From the NCBI RefSeq assembly GCF_001808185.1, contig NZ_CP017668.1, positions 2,294,001 through 2,358,000 on the forward strand: a stretch of 64,000 bases of DNA. The letters are read 5' to 3'. Below are positions 37,910-46,811 of the stretch, in pieces; the first letter of the stretch is position 1, and every line of letters starts with the position of its first letter. The notes below the pieces were generated by a model, which saw only the letters and a program-made list of their open reading frames with translations, did no database searches and was not told where the DNA came from. This stretch comes from Jeongeupia sp. USM3 (lineage in GTDB: Bacteria > Pseudomonadota > Gammaproteobacteria > Burkholderiales > Chitinibacteraceae). The translations under genes and the position numbers were made by a program.

Positions 37910-38949
37910 CACGTCCCTCGCTTCGACCGTAGACCAAGCTTGGCGGCAACCGGCGAACCAGTGGTATCCAGCTGCGTGTGCTGGAAAAACACCTCGCCAT
38001 ACTGGTCCAGCGGCCGTAACGGCGACTCCGGATGGAAGGGATTCAGCCGATCCGGCACGTCCCGCCACACGCGCTCGCGAAACCCTGCAGCCAGAACATC
38101 CAGCGCGATGCTCTTGATCCCCGCACGGCCAGCTGCGGAAACGGCCCCCTCCAGAATTTTTATCGTGTAATCCAGGAGGCCGTAACTGGCGACATGCATA
38201 CGCCGGGCCAAGTTGGCCTCAAATAGCGGCACCTCAGATGGCAAGGGAAGGCAAGTCTCCAGCACCTTCAGGATGCCTCGGTATTCTTTGAAGTCGTCCT
38301 CTACATCCTGACTGAAGGGTTTAATCGAGAACACAGGCGAAAACCGCCGAGTCAGCTGCTCATTACTTTTGACGGCCTGTTCTGCGATAGGCAGGCCGCA
38401 ACCGACCAGACCGGTATGCGTTCCCTCCAGCAAGTTTTTGAGCCAGTCGATCACATCACGGTATGCATTCGCGTTGGGGGCAAACAGTAAGTGTTGGAAC
38501 TCGTCGAGGAACAGCATTTCGACGCCGCAACGTTGGAACAACTCGCGCAGCCTGGTGGTTTTTTCCGGGCCAGTGCCAACATGCGATTTGCGATCCCCCA
38601 TCGCCTCGAGTATTGCGGCAGCAAGGCTGCGTGATGTTGGCGATGAAGGCACCGGAACCAACAACACTGGAATCACCGTGCGTTGCGCCTCATACGTACG
38701 CGGAAATTCATTGCAGTAGGTATGAATGATCGTGCTTTTTCCAGCCCCCGAAAGCCCGGTGATCAGCAAGCCATCGGCCTGTCCGTATTGGCGCCGCCGA
38801 TGATGCTGTTCGGCGATCTGGAACATCGCGCTCTGGAAACGCTGATGGAGGATGGGCTGAATCAGCAACTTGTAGCCTAGTCCCTCAGGCAGCTCATGAT
38901 TTGTCTTGGGGGCAAAGCGCCGCATCATGTCGAAGGGATCCATAATCAT
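37909..38949 (-). CDS. tnsC: TnsC/TniB AAA+ transposition regulator
   Basis: 346 aa with Walker A LLITGLSGAGKST (~residue 70) and Walker B MLFLDEFQHLL (~145), and an arginine-rich sensor region (QLTRRFSPVF). TnsC forms ATP-dependent filaments on target DNA, recruited by TniQ/TnsD, and activates the TnsAB transposase. The start codon overlaps the tnsB stop (ATGA). Confidence 0.9.
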   Translation of the reverse strand: MIMDPFDMMRRFAPKTNHELPEGLGYKLLIQPILHQRFQSAMFQIAEQHHRRRQYGQADGLLITGLSGAGKSTIIHTYCNEFPRTYEAQRTVIPVLLVPVPSSPTSRSLAAAILEAMGDRKSHVGTGPEKTTRLRELFQRCGVEMLFLDEFQHLLFAPNANAYRDVIDWLKNLLEGTHTGLVGCGLPIAEQAVKSNEQLTRRFSPVFSIKPFSQDVEDDFKEYRGILKVLETCLPLPSEVPLFEANLARRMHVASYGLLDYTIKILEGAVSAAGRAGIKSIALDVLAAGFRERVWRDVPDRLNPFHPESPLRPLDQYGEVFFQHTQLDTTGSPVAAKLGLRSKRGT

Positions 38950-40907
38950 TTCCTCCCTCGTTCGTCACCGCCGAAATCCGGCAGCTCGTCGTCCAGTCCC
39001 GACGGTAGGTCCTCGGGGGGCTGTACCTTCGCAGGCTTGATCGGCCGAAGGGCTGCAGCCAATGGATCCTTGCCGCTCAGAATGGAGCCACTATCCGGTT
39101 GCAGCTTGCGCGCTGCCACCTTGCGGTGGCCCATCTTCTTGGCCGTAACACTCTGCTGAATGAGGTCCCGCACCTCTTGTTTGGCCTGCAATAGCTGCGG
39201 GGATAGCACGTGCTCGCCAAACTTTTGGCGCGCATGCTCGCGGATTGCGCGATGCATGTCCCGGGACAGCCCATTGGCGTAATCGAGCGCCTTGGCCGGA
39301 ACACGCAGATAGACCTTGTCATCCGGATCAAGCACCTGGATGTAGCCGACGTCGTCATGAAAGTAGCGAATGTCGACCTTGGGGTTGTTGCCGTAGCGTC
39401 GGCGGATTTGCTGAACCAGATCGTTGTTGTAGTGCAACCCTTCCAGCTCGATACCGTAGTGAAACAGCGTCCGCGTCGCGGCCATGCCCATCACGATGTC
39501 GAGCTCTTGCGGATTGACCGGCAGTTCGACGATCTTTTGCTTCGCGGATTCGTTCCACAAATCCAGCGGCCGGCCACCAGCTCCTCGATGGGGGGTAACG
39601 TTGTAAACGTCAACGAGCCACTTGGTAACGATATGAGTCATGCTTTCCATATCGACCACAGCTTCATTCTCAGAAACGTAGTCGCCACGATCAGCCGTAT
39701 TGGAGAAGGTGGTTCCAGGGGTCTGATGAACGAATCCAGTGTTCTGCGTGCGGAAGAACCGCTCGATCGCACCTTTCTGGAAGGGGCATTTGCTACCGCA
39801 AAACAGCAAATTGATTCCCAGTTCCAGTGCTGCACGCGCCACGGCATCCGCATGCAAATCCGGACCGTTGTCGACCGCAATCAGTAACGGAATGCCGCAG
39901 GCCGGCCAGGGCTGCCTGATGTCCGGGTAGCGGGCCAGCATCTCCTGCTTGGGCAGGATCGCGAAACGGAGGCATTGCAGAACGCTGTAGCCGGAAGGTG
40001 GATTCAGGCTCAGGTAGAAGCCGACGACCATCCGCGAGTAGTGATCAATGGCGGAGGTCAGCCATGGGCGGCCGAGCGTCAACCCCGTTGCACCATCAAT
40101 CACGATTAGATCAATCGGCGTGTGGTCGATCTCAATGCGTTCGAGAATCGACTTGGCTTTCACGGTATCGATTGCAGCACGGTATTTCATGCGGGCGGCT
40201 TCCGCTCCCTCGCGAGCCAGATCAACCAAGTCTTGCTGCAGGTTGTCGAACCATCGATAAATGGTCGAACGGGCGGGCCGCTTCAATCTTGCCTCGGCCG
40301 GCCGGCCATTGTTGACGGCATCAATATGTCGATAAACCGCCTCGACCACAGCCAGCTTCGGCGGTTTTTCCTTGGTGAGGTAGGACGATGCCAGTACCTC
40401 CTCGAAAATTCGGTATTCAGGCTTACGGAGATGAGCGGACGAGGCCCGATTGTGAGGAATCAGCGTCAGGATGTCCTTGGTACTGCGGTACCGCCGCCAC
40501 CACTCGGCGACGGAGGATGAGCACGGCGGATGGGTATCACCAAGGCTGTCAGCAGCAACCTTGATCAGGGTGGCCCATGCCTTGGGGTTGTACGGTCGCG
40601 ACTCTGGCTGAACGCAATGCAGATAGTGCAGGCGTCGCTTCGCGATCAACTGCTGCGCCGCCGGGTAAGTACCCAGATCACGTGGCGTCACCAGATAGAT
40701 TGCGCCTCCGAGGTCAGCTAGCGAGTGCTCGTCGATCAACCACGCTTGAGATTGCCAGCGCGCCAACAGTTCCTCGTTGGTAAGATTCAGGATCTCGCCA
40801 TCGTCGGAGATGAACTGGATCTTGCCGGTGGCGAGACGACGCTGAAGCTCCCACCCCAACTGCCCCTCAAGAAAACGCAGCCCGCGTTTAAAGGAGAACC
40901 GTTGCAT
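38946..40907 (-). CDS. tnsB: TnsB DDE transposase
   Basis: 653 aa. The DDE triad is visible: D in ERIEIDHTP (~residue 260), D in LIAVDNGPD (~345) and E in KGAIERFFRTQN (~382). Ahead lie HTH domains that bind the transposon ends, behind a Mu-type beta-barrel and a basic tail that contacts TnsC. It cuts and joins the 3' ends. It overlaps tnsA by 20 nt. Confidence 0.92.
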   Translation of the reverse strand: MQRFSFKRGLRFLEGQLGWELQRRLATGKIQFISDDGEILNLTNEELLARWQSQAWLIDEHSLADLGGAIYLVTPRDLGTYPAAQQLIAKRRLHYLHCVQPESRPYNPKAWATLIKVAADSLGDTHPPCSSSVAEWWRRYRSTKDILTLIPHNRASSAHLRKPEYRIFEEVLASSYLTKEKPPKLAVVEAVYRHIDAVNNGRPAEARLKRPARSTIYRWFDNLQQDLVDLAREGAEAARMKYRAAIDTVKAKSILERIEIDHTPIDLIVIDGATGLTLGRPWLTSAIDHYSRMVVGFYLSLNPPSGYSVLQCLRFAILPKQEMLARYPDIRQPWPACGIPLLIAVDNGPDLHADAVARAALELGINLLFCGSKCPFQKGAIERFFRTQNTGFVHQTPGTTFSNTADRGDYVSENEAVVDMESMTHIVTKWLVDVYNVTPHRGAGGRPLDLWNESAKQKIVELPVNPQELDIVMGMAATRTLFHYGIELEGLHYNNDLVQQIRRRYGNNPKVDIRYFHDDVGYIQVLDPDDKVYLRVPAKALDYANGLSRDMHRAIREHARQKFGEHVLSPQLLQAKQEVRDLIQQSVTAKKMGHRKVAARKLQPDSGSILSGKDPLAAALRPIKPAKVQPPEDLPSGLDDELPDFGGDERGRK

Positions 40908-41526
40908 GGCAGCCTCCTTGGGCCAGGGCCACGACGGACTCAGGCGAGAACGGTTGTTCCAGGTTGCAGGTGAGCAGGCCTGCCGCGATCAGCCGAAAAG
41001 TCGTGCTCCTGCCCAGCAGATCGTCCCACTCGGCCAATACCAACGAAGCACGATCATTGAGCAGCCGGACAAGCTCTGAATGATCCGGGCACTGCCACAA
41101 ACCGTGCCGGGCATACACAGCCAGCATCTGCAGATTCCCGAAGCGCGGCTCTCGGCGGATTTCGAGCTCGGTGAGAATCCGGAAACGGGTTCCTGTTCTC
41201 TGATAGTGCGCGGCGATCGCACCGTACTTGGACCGCAGGCTGGGCTTGGCCAGCTCGCTGCTGGGTTTGACCTCGATGTGAATCACCTTCTCATCCGACA
41301 GCGTGATGGCTAGGTCTGGCACATAGTCGCGCTGCCGATGGCCATCCCAGTACGAGATGACCTCGGGCTGCTCTTGATAGTGAATCACGCCCGGAGAAAG
41401 CTCTGCCAGCAGGATGGCATCCCGCTCCAGTAACGACTCCCAGGCCACCATCCGGCCCAGTTTGACCGAAGGAAAATAGCCGCGGATGTTTCGCCCGCGG
41501 CGCGTCACGACTTTACGCACTCTCAT
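40888..41526 (-). CDS. tnsA: TnsA 5'-end endonuclease
   Basis: 212 aa from MRVRKVVTRRGRNIRG (ATG 41526, with GGGAG upstream). A longer in-frame ORF to 41595 lacks family similarity. The restriction-enzyme-like catalytic core E-D-K is seen in ESLLERD, DYVPDLAI and HIEVKPSSE. TnsA cleaves the 5' ends, giving cut-and-paste transposition together with TnsB. It is the first gene of the tnsABC-tniQ operon. Confidence 0.9.
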   Translation of the reverse strand: MRVRKVVTRRGRNIRGYFPSVKLGRMVAWESLLERDAILLAELSPGVIHYQEQPEVISYWDGHRQRDYVPDLAITLSDEKVIHIEVKPSSELAKPSLRSKYGAIAAHYQRTGTRFRILTELEIRREPRFGNLQMLAVYARHGLWQCPDHSELVRLLNDRASLVLAEWDDLLGRSTTFRLIAAGLLTCNLEQPFSPESVVALAQGGCHATVLL

Positions 41527-42144
41527 TGCCTTGCTCCCGGTAGCGCAGGCAAAGCGAGCCCCTGCACCACCATGCATCAGTTTGAAGAACGCCAAAATTA
41601 GAGCGAACGAAACCGCCGTTCAGCGGAACGCTGACCGTTTTTGACGAGCTTTAGGGGAAGAAGCCTTGACCGGGGCAGGAGCAGCGACAGAGAATTCAGC
41701 TTGTCTAGAGCAGTTGTTGTTGCTGTTTGCACCGGGGCCGGCCTTTTGGGGTTGGCCCTTTGCATTTCTATCTGTTCGGTTTTTCTCTCCTCTGAGGGAA
41801 GTTTGGGATACTCGTGCCAACGAGCAGGCTAGGGCTGGGTTCCAGCCCCACTTCGTCTCACAACGCTTAATCCAAAATTCAATTCTAATCACTCCTCAAA
41901 ACGGCGCAATACATGCAGCTTGCACCGAGAATCGAGGATTGAATCGCTTCTGGCACTTCCATCCAATCCAAGCACTCTCTTTTTCTCGAACCATTAGGCG
42001 TCCTGAGACAAGAAGTCGCGTTAAACCGCTCCCATCAACGAAGAAACAGAGCAAGGCACTTTGCAAGTTTTGTCGAATAGCCTTGTCGGCCACCAAAAAC
42101 CACGTAATCTATAAATATCTGTGAGATTATTTTTTGGTAGCGAA
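41527..42144. other. gene-free stretch upstream of tnsA
   Basis: About 620 bp separate tnsA from the divergent gene at 42145. Only short unconvincing ORFs are present. I searched it for a transposon end resembling TGTAGGATCCC and found none. It presumably contains the divergent promoters. The GC content falls towards 42.1 kb. Confidence 0.5.
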
Positions 42145-43158
42145 ATGCATTTTAGTGATGTGAATGACTTGAAACGGTTCTTGCTCGCTTGCGGCACCAC
42201 CGGTATCGAGACCGCATGCGAGCGCCTCGGAATCTCGCGGGCAACGTATTACAGGTGGGTGGACGACGTCGTTGAAGGCTATTTCAAGCAACCCGGTGAC
42301 ATCGAAACGCCGGACTCCCGGACACCTTCGATCCTCAAAATCGTAGAGACGCATCCAACGTGGGGCTGCGCTCGCATCGGGAAAGTTTTGTCACCACCGT
42401 GCTCCGGTCCAACCGCACAAAAAATCCTCAATGACGCAGGCCTGACGACCCGGCAAGACAGAATCCGTTGGTTGTTGCATCGTCTTCAGGAAAACGAAAT
42501 CTTGACGCTTTCGCCGGAGCAGGCCGAAGCCTTGGCAGAGTTCGAGCCAGGAATTTTGGATGCCCCCCTTCTCGCCGCCCACCCCGAGAAGCTGATTCTC
42601 GAGATTTTTACTCCCGGCAGAAGCAACGCTTTTTTGCTCATCGCTGTAATTGTCGATTTGAATAGTGGATTTGCCTTTCCTTTTTCCATTGACAAAAACG
42701 ATGACAAATTAAGAGCAATGCAATTCGCTGATAAAATATCGCACCATATAAATAAATACATAAAAATAAAAAACCACTCCGGCAACATCGTTTTGTATGG
42801 CAATACAGATTTATTAGCGGCTAAACTACGAAGGAAATATCCGCTGTTCTTTCCGATGGAGCGAAACATCACCTCTTTGCGTCGCCCACAAGGGCCATCA
42901 GGCGCAGCACAACGCCTGTATCTTGCTTGTAGTAACGTGTTGAAAGATGTACCGCCGGCCACCTCCAAAGCGACAGCATCAGTCCGGTTAACAGCGATAT
43001 GCCTATTTCTCTACCGCCACAACTTGGGTTTGGAAGAAAAAACGAAGTTCGGTGATGAGCCTCCGTTCAAGGCAGCAGGAATAACACTATGCGATTTTCA
43101 TCGCTTTTTAGGAATTGAATCGGAACCAAAACCTGACGAGAACCGCAGGGAAAAATGA
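42145..43158 (+). CDS. IS481-like protein with HTH domains but a degenerate DDE core
   Basis: 337 aa. Residues 1-50 form an HTH (TACERLGISRATYYRWVDDV). Next come HPTWGCARIGKVLS and TAQKILNDAGLTTRQDRIRW, as in IS481/IS3 transposases. In the RNase H-like part the first strand is AVIVDLNSGFAFPF, but the second acidic block reads VLYGNTDLLAA instead of the usual TDNG, and no catalytic-E helix follows. It therefore looks like a domesticated DNA-binding protein rather than an active transposase. The start at 42145 was preferred to a GTG at 42121. The middle (42.65-42.8 kb) is very AT-rich. It is divergent from tnsA. Confidence 0.55.
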   Translation: MHFSDVNDLKRFLLACGTTGIETACERLGISRATYYRWVDDVVEGYFKQPGDIETPDSRTPSILKIVETHPTWGCARIGKVLSPPCSGPTAQKILNDAGLTTRQDRIRWLLHRLQENEILTLSPEQAEALAEFEPGILDAPLLAAHPEKLILEIFTPGRSNAFLLIAVIVDLNSGFAFPFSIDKNDDKLRAMQFADKISHHINKYIKIKNHSGNIVLYGNTDLLAAKLRRKYPLFFPMERNITSLRRPQGPSGAAQRLYLACSNVLKDVPPATSKATASVRLTAICLFLYRHNLGLEEKTKFGDEPPFKAAGITLCDFHRFLGIESEPKPDENRREK

Positions 43159-43275
43159 ACAAGCAGGCCAAGATGCCTGCGCGGATTACTTGCTCGGCAT
43201 CCAATGTCGTACCGCCGACAACTTGAGCGGTTGGGTCCTTGATGGAAGGAACTAGACTCTAAAGCTAAGTACGAC

Positions 43276-43887
43276 TCAAACGCGGAGGGAGGTCGAAAGG
43301 ACAATTTTTCTCCATGCAACGGAATTTCGCTTTAAGGAGTCTTTATTGATGCGGCTTTTATATATGATGGTTAGCCCCAGCTCATTGGCTAGTGTCAAGA
43401 TCTCTTCCACCGATACTGTATGCATTACCCGTTCAGGGCTGGGCTCACCCAGTCGAAGTGTCATGGCAAGCCGCCCGCCATCGGAGAGCAATTGGATCAG
43501 CCGCCTCAGTGCGAGCTTTCTTTGTGGAGAAGGAATGTGCATCCACACTGCACTGAGCAAGATGAAGTCGTACCTCTCACCCAATCCCATAACGACATTC
43601 AGTTCGGGCAGACTGTCGTCGATCCAATGAATCCGGGGGTCGGGATGGGCCCGCATCGCTAAGGTGCGTAAACCGATGCTGGGTTCAACGGCCGTTACTT
43701 GGTACCCGCGTCTTGCCAAAGCAGCAGCATCTCGTCCTGAGCCTGCACCAACATCCAAGCATTTTCCTCCGGGCAGGGGCAAATATCGTAAGAAGGCGCG
43801 GTGCGTCCGCGCAAATTGCAGTTTTTCATAGCTTTCGAAGTAGCCATGGCTAGATGTGTCGTATGCATGCCAAGGCATTAAGGACAT
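43276..43887 (-). CDS. class I SAM-dependent methyltransferase
   Basis: 203 aa. Motif I is CLDVGAGSGRDAAALARRG (residues ~45-62), followed by VTAVEPS and FILLSAVWMHI, the pattern of small Methyltransf_11/25 enzymes. No target-recognition domain is visible, so a small-molecule or protein substrate is more likely than DNA. It overlaps the end of a membrane-protein gene interrupted by IS481, so its transcription may be affected by the insertion. Confidence 0.78.
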   Translation of the reverse strand: MSLMPWHAYDTSSHGYFESYEKLQFARTHRAFLRYLPLPGGKCLDVGAGSGRDAAALARRGYQVTAVEPSIGLRTLAMRAHPDPRIHWIDDSLPELNVVMGLGERYDFILLSAVWMHIPSPQRKLALRRLIQLLSDGGRLAMTLRLGEPSPERVMHTVSVEEILTLANELGLTIIYKSRINKDSLKRNSVAWRKIVLSTSLRV

Positions 43888-44314
43888 GATGATCCTTTTG
43901 CCGTACTTGTCGACTTGCTGCAGCGTGAATTCTGCGTAAGAGATGCTGTCGGAGAGGTAAGCGCGGGCGGTGGAGCGTCTTCAGGCTTGGTTCCTTTGCC
44001 TACTTTGCCTGGATTGAAAGCTCCAAGCACGCTCAGTATCACAGCAGACGCCAGTGCTACTGTCCAACAGCTAATGACGGTCTTGTTCCACCTGCTTGAG
44101 GTGTCGGCTGCGCCTTGGAAGGCCCGTTGCGCCGCAAGGTTACGCCCAATGATTGATCGCAAGCGCCAGAGGACAATCACGGTCAGCGCACTAACCAAGG
44201 CAGCAAAAGACAAGATCAAGGCGCGTGTAATTTCAGCATCGGCCAGTGAGGCCCCATACCAGAGTCCTCCTGTGATTGCGATGGACATGCCCGGGATCTG
44301 CCACATCAGCTGGT

Positions 44315-45295
44315 TTAGATGTCGGGTTCCGCTTGTTTGTAGATTTTTTTCTTGAACAATTCCGGTCGCTCTGTTTGCCACATTTTCAGCGACTCGATCG
44401 GTGACCGGAAGCCCAGCGCTTTTTGCGGGATGTGATGGTTGTAGGCGTTCCGGTAATCGTCCAACGTCTGCGCCAATTCCGCTGCACTGGCAAAGCGGGT
44501 CTGCTTCACCAGCTCGCTGATCCGGCCGTTGAAACGCTCGACCATGCCATTCATTTGCGGCGTGCGCGGCGGGATCAGCCGATGCTCGATCCCCAAGGCT
44601 GCACAACGGCGATCAAACACGTGCCGTCCGCTCGGGGTCTTGGCTTTGCTGGTGAAGCGATCGGTGAATTGGCTGCCATTGTCGGTCAGCAGTTTCTCGA
44701 TTTTCATCGGCGCCGCCTTGTACAGGCGCTGCAGGAAGTCGACGCTGCTGGCTTCGGACTGATCCGGGTAGATGTGCAGGAACACCCAGCGGGTGGCCCG
44801 GTCGATCGCGACGAACAGGTAGCTGCGCGAGGTTTCGTCGGGCATCTGCGGCAAGTACTTGATGTCCAAATGGAAGTAGCCCGGTGCGTAGTCCTTGAAG
44901 CCCTTGGAGGGCGCGGCGGGTTCTTCCGGCTGCAGTTGCGCCTGCAGTGTCTTGAGGTTGCCGACGCCTTCGCGCACCAGCAGCCGGTTGATGCCGGATC
45001 GGGTGGCGTTCGGGTTGATGAAACGCTGGGCCACCGCGGCCAGGTCATCGAGCGGCAGCAGCAAGGTGGTGCGCAGAATCAGCACCAGCGCTTCCTGCGT
45101 CTGGGACAAGGTAGTGTGCAGGGTATGCGGGCGGTGCGACCGATCGGTGAATTCGTCGCGCGTTTGCCATTTGCGGATGGTGTCCTTGCCGACGCTGTAG
45201 CGCAGCATCAGCTCGCGCTGCGAGAGGCTGGAGTGGCGGATTTCCTCGCGGGTGAGCGGTGTGGTGCGGGCATTGCTGTGCAGGCGGTGGCTCAT
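44315..45295 (-). CDS. IS481-family DDE transposase
   Basis: 326 aa from MSHRLHSNARTTPLTREEIR. HTH region (LSQRELMLRYSVGKDTIRKW), then DDE triad in FHLDIKYLPQMPD, LLTDNGSQFTD and MNGMVERFNGRISELV, all intact. The stop codon TAA at 44317-44315 lies outside the IS, inside the target duplication. The gene therefore takes its stop from the insertion site. Confidence 0.9.
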   Translation of the reverse strand: MSHRLHSNARTTPLTREEIRHSSLSQRELMLRYSVGKDTIRKWQTRDEFTDRSHRPHTLHTTLSQTQEALVLILRTTLLLPLDDLAAVAQRFINPNATRSGINRLLVREGVGNLKTLQAQLQPEEPAAPSKGFKDYAPGYFHLDIKYLPQMPDETSRSYLFVAIDRATRWVFLHIYPDQSEASSVDFLQRLYKAAPMKIEKLLTDNGSQFTDRFTSKAKTPSGRHVFDRRCAALGIEHRLIPPRTPQMNGMVERFNGRISELVKQTRFASAAELAQTLDDYRNAYNHHIPQKALGFRSPIESLKMWQTERPELFKKKIYKQAEPDI

Positions 45296-45399
45296 GGCTG
45301 GCTCGCATTGACAGACTGAGTGATCAAGGTACGCAAAAGCGCGCGTGCCTGGAAGAGTGGCCAGCTGCGCTTTGGAAGCCAATCAGACGAAACCCAACA
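44320..45399 (-). mobile_element. IS481-family insertion sequence, 1080 bp
   Basis: The ends read inward TGTCGGGTTCCGCTTGTTT (from 44320) and TGTTGGGTTTCGTCTGATT (from 45399), inverted copies matching at 14 of 19 positions. Both sides carry the 6-bp duplication TTTAGA (44314-44319 and 45400-45405). The boundaries were confirmed by restoration of the interrupted reading frame. Confidence 0.9.
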
Positions 45400-45615
45400 T
45401 TTAGAGAGCGAATGTGCTGTCCGGCCTCAAGATACTGCAGTTCCTGTTTTCGGTAGTCCCATTTTTGCGCTTCAAGCGCTAGCGCATACCGATGTTTGGC
45501 CGCTTCGGAGTCGTCTTGTGGTGTGCTCATGGTGACGTTATGCAGATCACATGTGAATGATTGTGGTTTTGTGGCCGTTGAGTCGCAATAAGTGTGGGTT
45601 TTCCCTTCTGGTGCG

Positions 45616-45634
45616 CTCCTAGAGGAGGTAAAAT
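45616..45634 (+). promoter_or_regulatory. inverted repeat and -10-like box before the six-gene operon
   Basis: CTCCTAGAGGAG (45616-45627) is a perfect palindrome directly followed by TAAAAT (45629-45634), a good -10 box 36 nt from the first start codon. A -35 box is not clear. The first gene encodes an AbrB-like protein, so the palindrome could be its own operator. Confidence 0.4.
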
Positions 45635-45669
45635 TTTAGATTATCCGAAGGTATGAGATAGGCATAGAA

Positions 45670-45891
45670 ATGTCTAAAAAAGTCTTGCTTGATACCAAAA
45701 AAATACAAAAATTGGGGCGCGTTGTGTTGAACGAAGCACTATTGCGCAACGCAGGCCTCCGAGAGGGCGACGCAGTCGATCTCTACTTTGACACAGAAAC
45801 CAAGCACATTATCTTGCAGCGAGCAGAAGCTCCAACGGCCCCGGACTCAACTCCATCTACACGGGCCACGCACACAAGGGGCATTCGATGA
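45670..45891 (+). CDS. AbrB/SpoVT-like swapped-hairpin DNA-binding protein
   Basis: 73 aa. Residues 8-52 (KKIQKLGRVVLNEALLRNAG, then LREGDAVDLYFDTETKHIIL) match the AbrB/MazE beta-hairpin fold. The tail is proline/threonine-rich. The gene begins a six-gene operon, and its stop overlaps the next start (ATGA). It may be an autoregulator or an antitoxin-like control element. No toxin gene of a known type follows. Confidence 0.65.
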   Translation: MSKKVLLDTKKIQKLGRVVLNEALLRNAGLREGDAVDLYFDTETKHIILQRAEAPTAPDSTPSTRATHTRGIR

Positions 45892-46811
45892 GCACACAAC
45901 ACGAACGTGCCGAACGTTTTTCTGGGCACGAGTCCTTTATCTGCCGGTACGGCTGGCTTCCCAAACTGTACAACGCCGTTCTCGCGGACGCGCGTGTTCT
46001 CAAAGAAGACGAAAAAGCAACGCAAGTCCTGGGGATAGGCCGCAACATGGTGCGCTCGATCCTGTTCTGGGGGGAGTCGATGGGCGTCGTTGGAGCGGGT
46101 GAGCAAGGGGGTTTAGAGCCCGGCCCGTTGGGGCGTCTTCTGCTAGGCCCGGAAGGCCTCGACCCCTACTTGGAAAACCAAGAGTCCTTGTGGTTACTGC
46201 ATTGGTGGCTGTGCACCCGTGGCAACCTTGCCGCCTGGGGTCTGGTCTTTGGCAGCAATGCGCTAAGTCGGTTCGACAAACAACTGTTGGTTGAACGATT
46301 GAAGGAGCGGGGGCAGTTTCTGAGTCGTAGCTTGGTATTGAGTACTTTGGAAGTGCACGCCAATATTCTTTGCCAAACCTATTACCAAGACGAGAAGAGC
46401 GGTGACGATACTTCATGGAGCCCGCTTCAAAATTTGGGTTTGCTTCAAACCGTTAGGGACGATTCAACGCGTACCCAGTTTGTTGTAGCTCAGCATCCTC
46501 CGGTGGGCCTCAGCGCCCGTGCGTTTGCTTTTGCTCTAGTGGACTTTCTGTCTCGGCAAGCTGGCGAAGGCACTAGAAGCGTTTCCATGCAGGCGTGCTT
46601 GAATGGGCAATTCAGCCCTGGCACCGTGTTTCGCCTAGATGAGCTCCAGCTTCGCCTGTTCCTTGACGAGGCTGCGCAGCATACGCTGACGGGAGCGCTT
46701 CGGTTTATTGATACCGCTGATACACAAACCATCATTCTCGACCTGAATCGGGTACCTACTGCGTACCTTTTCCCACAGAAGCAACGCGCGGAGGTAAGCG
46801 CACATGTCTGA
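45888..46811 (+). CDS. DUF4007 family protein
   Basis: 307 aa beginning ERAERFSGHESFICRYGWLPKLYNAV, the DUF4007 signature, with GIGRNMVRSILFWGESMGV following. My recollection is that DUF4007 proteins occur beside PAPS-reductase-like genes in DNA-phosphorothioation or defence clusters. Their molecular role is unknown. The segment is helix-rich and could bind DNA (WLPKLYNAV... VGIGRNMV looks winged-helix-like). It overlaps both neighbours (4 nt and 8 nt), so it is part of the same unit. Confidence 0.75.
   Translation: MSTQHERAERFSGHESFICRYGWLPKLYNAVLADARVLKEDEKATQVLGIGRNMVRSILFWGESMGVVGAGEQGGLEPGPLGRLLLGPEGLDPYLENQESLWLLHWWLCTRGNLAAWGLVFGSNALSRFDKQLLVERLKERGQFLSRSLVLSTLEVHANILCQTYYQDEKSGDDTSWSPLQNLGLLQTVRDDSTRTQFVVAQHPPVGLSARAFAFALVDFLSRQAGEGTRSVSMQACLNGQFSPGTVFRLDELQLRLFLDEAAQHTLTGALRFIDTADTQTIILDLNRVPTAYLFPQKQRAEVSAHV

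Larger units (their letters stand above)
43878..45530 (-). pseudogene. small membrane protein gene split by an IS481-family insertion
   Basis: The 5' part (45530-45400) encodes MSTPQDDSEAAKHRYALALE ... YLEAGQHIRSLN. The 3' part (44319-43878) continues QLMWQIPGMSIAITGGLWYG and two or three membrane segments (ALILSFAALVSALTVIVLW, VISCWTVALASAVILSVL). Removing the IS and one copy of the 6-bp duplication restores one frame of roughly 190 residues (HIRSLNQLMWQ across the joint). It overlaps the methyltransferase gene by 10 nt. Function unknown. Confidence 0.82.

Noticed and set aside
41620..41892. Short ORFs on both strands upstream of tnsA (90 and 63 aa)
   Set aside because: No family resemblance, no ribosome site, overlapping each other; treated as non-coding.
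41600..42120. Transposon right end immediately upstream of tnsA, the usual Tn7 position
   Set aside because: No sequence resembling the terminal 11-mer or the CTAGATTTTT repeats was found there.
42115..42122. ATATC followed by TGT, matching the 5-mer beside the right transposon end, as an alternative left end
   Set aside because: Beyond TGT the sequence (GAGATTATT) has no similarity to the right end, and a 5-mer match within several hundred bases is expected by chance. The TGTAGGATCCC pair with the second shared motif is far stronger.
43276..43887. Methyltransferase as a DNA-modification (restriction-modification or BREX/PglX) enzyme
   Set aside because: Only 203 aa with motif I and no DPPY/NPPF catalytic motif or target-recognition domain.
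45670..45891. AbrB-like gene plus next gene as a simple toxin-antitoxin pair
   Set aside because: The next gene is a 307-aa DUF4007 protein, not a PIN, MazF or RelE-type toxin, and four more overlapping or closely spaced genes follow in the same operon.
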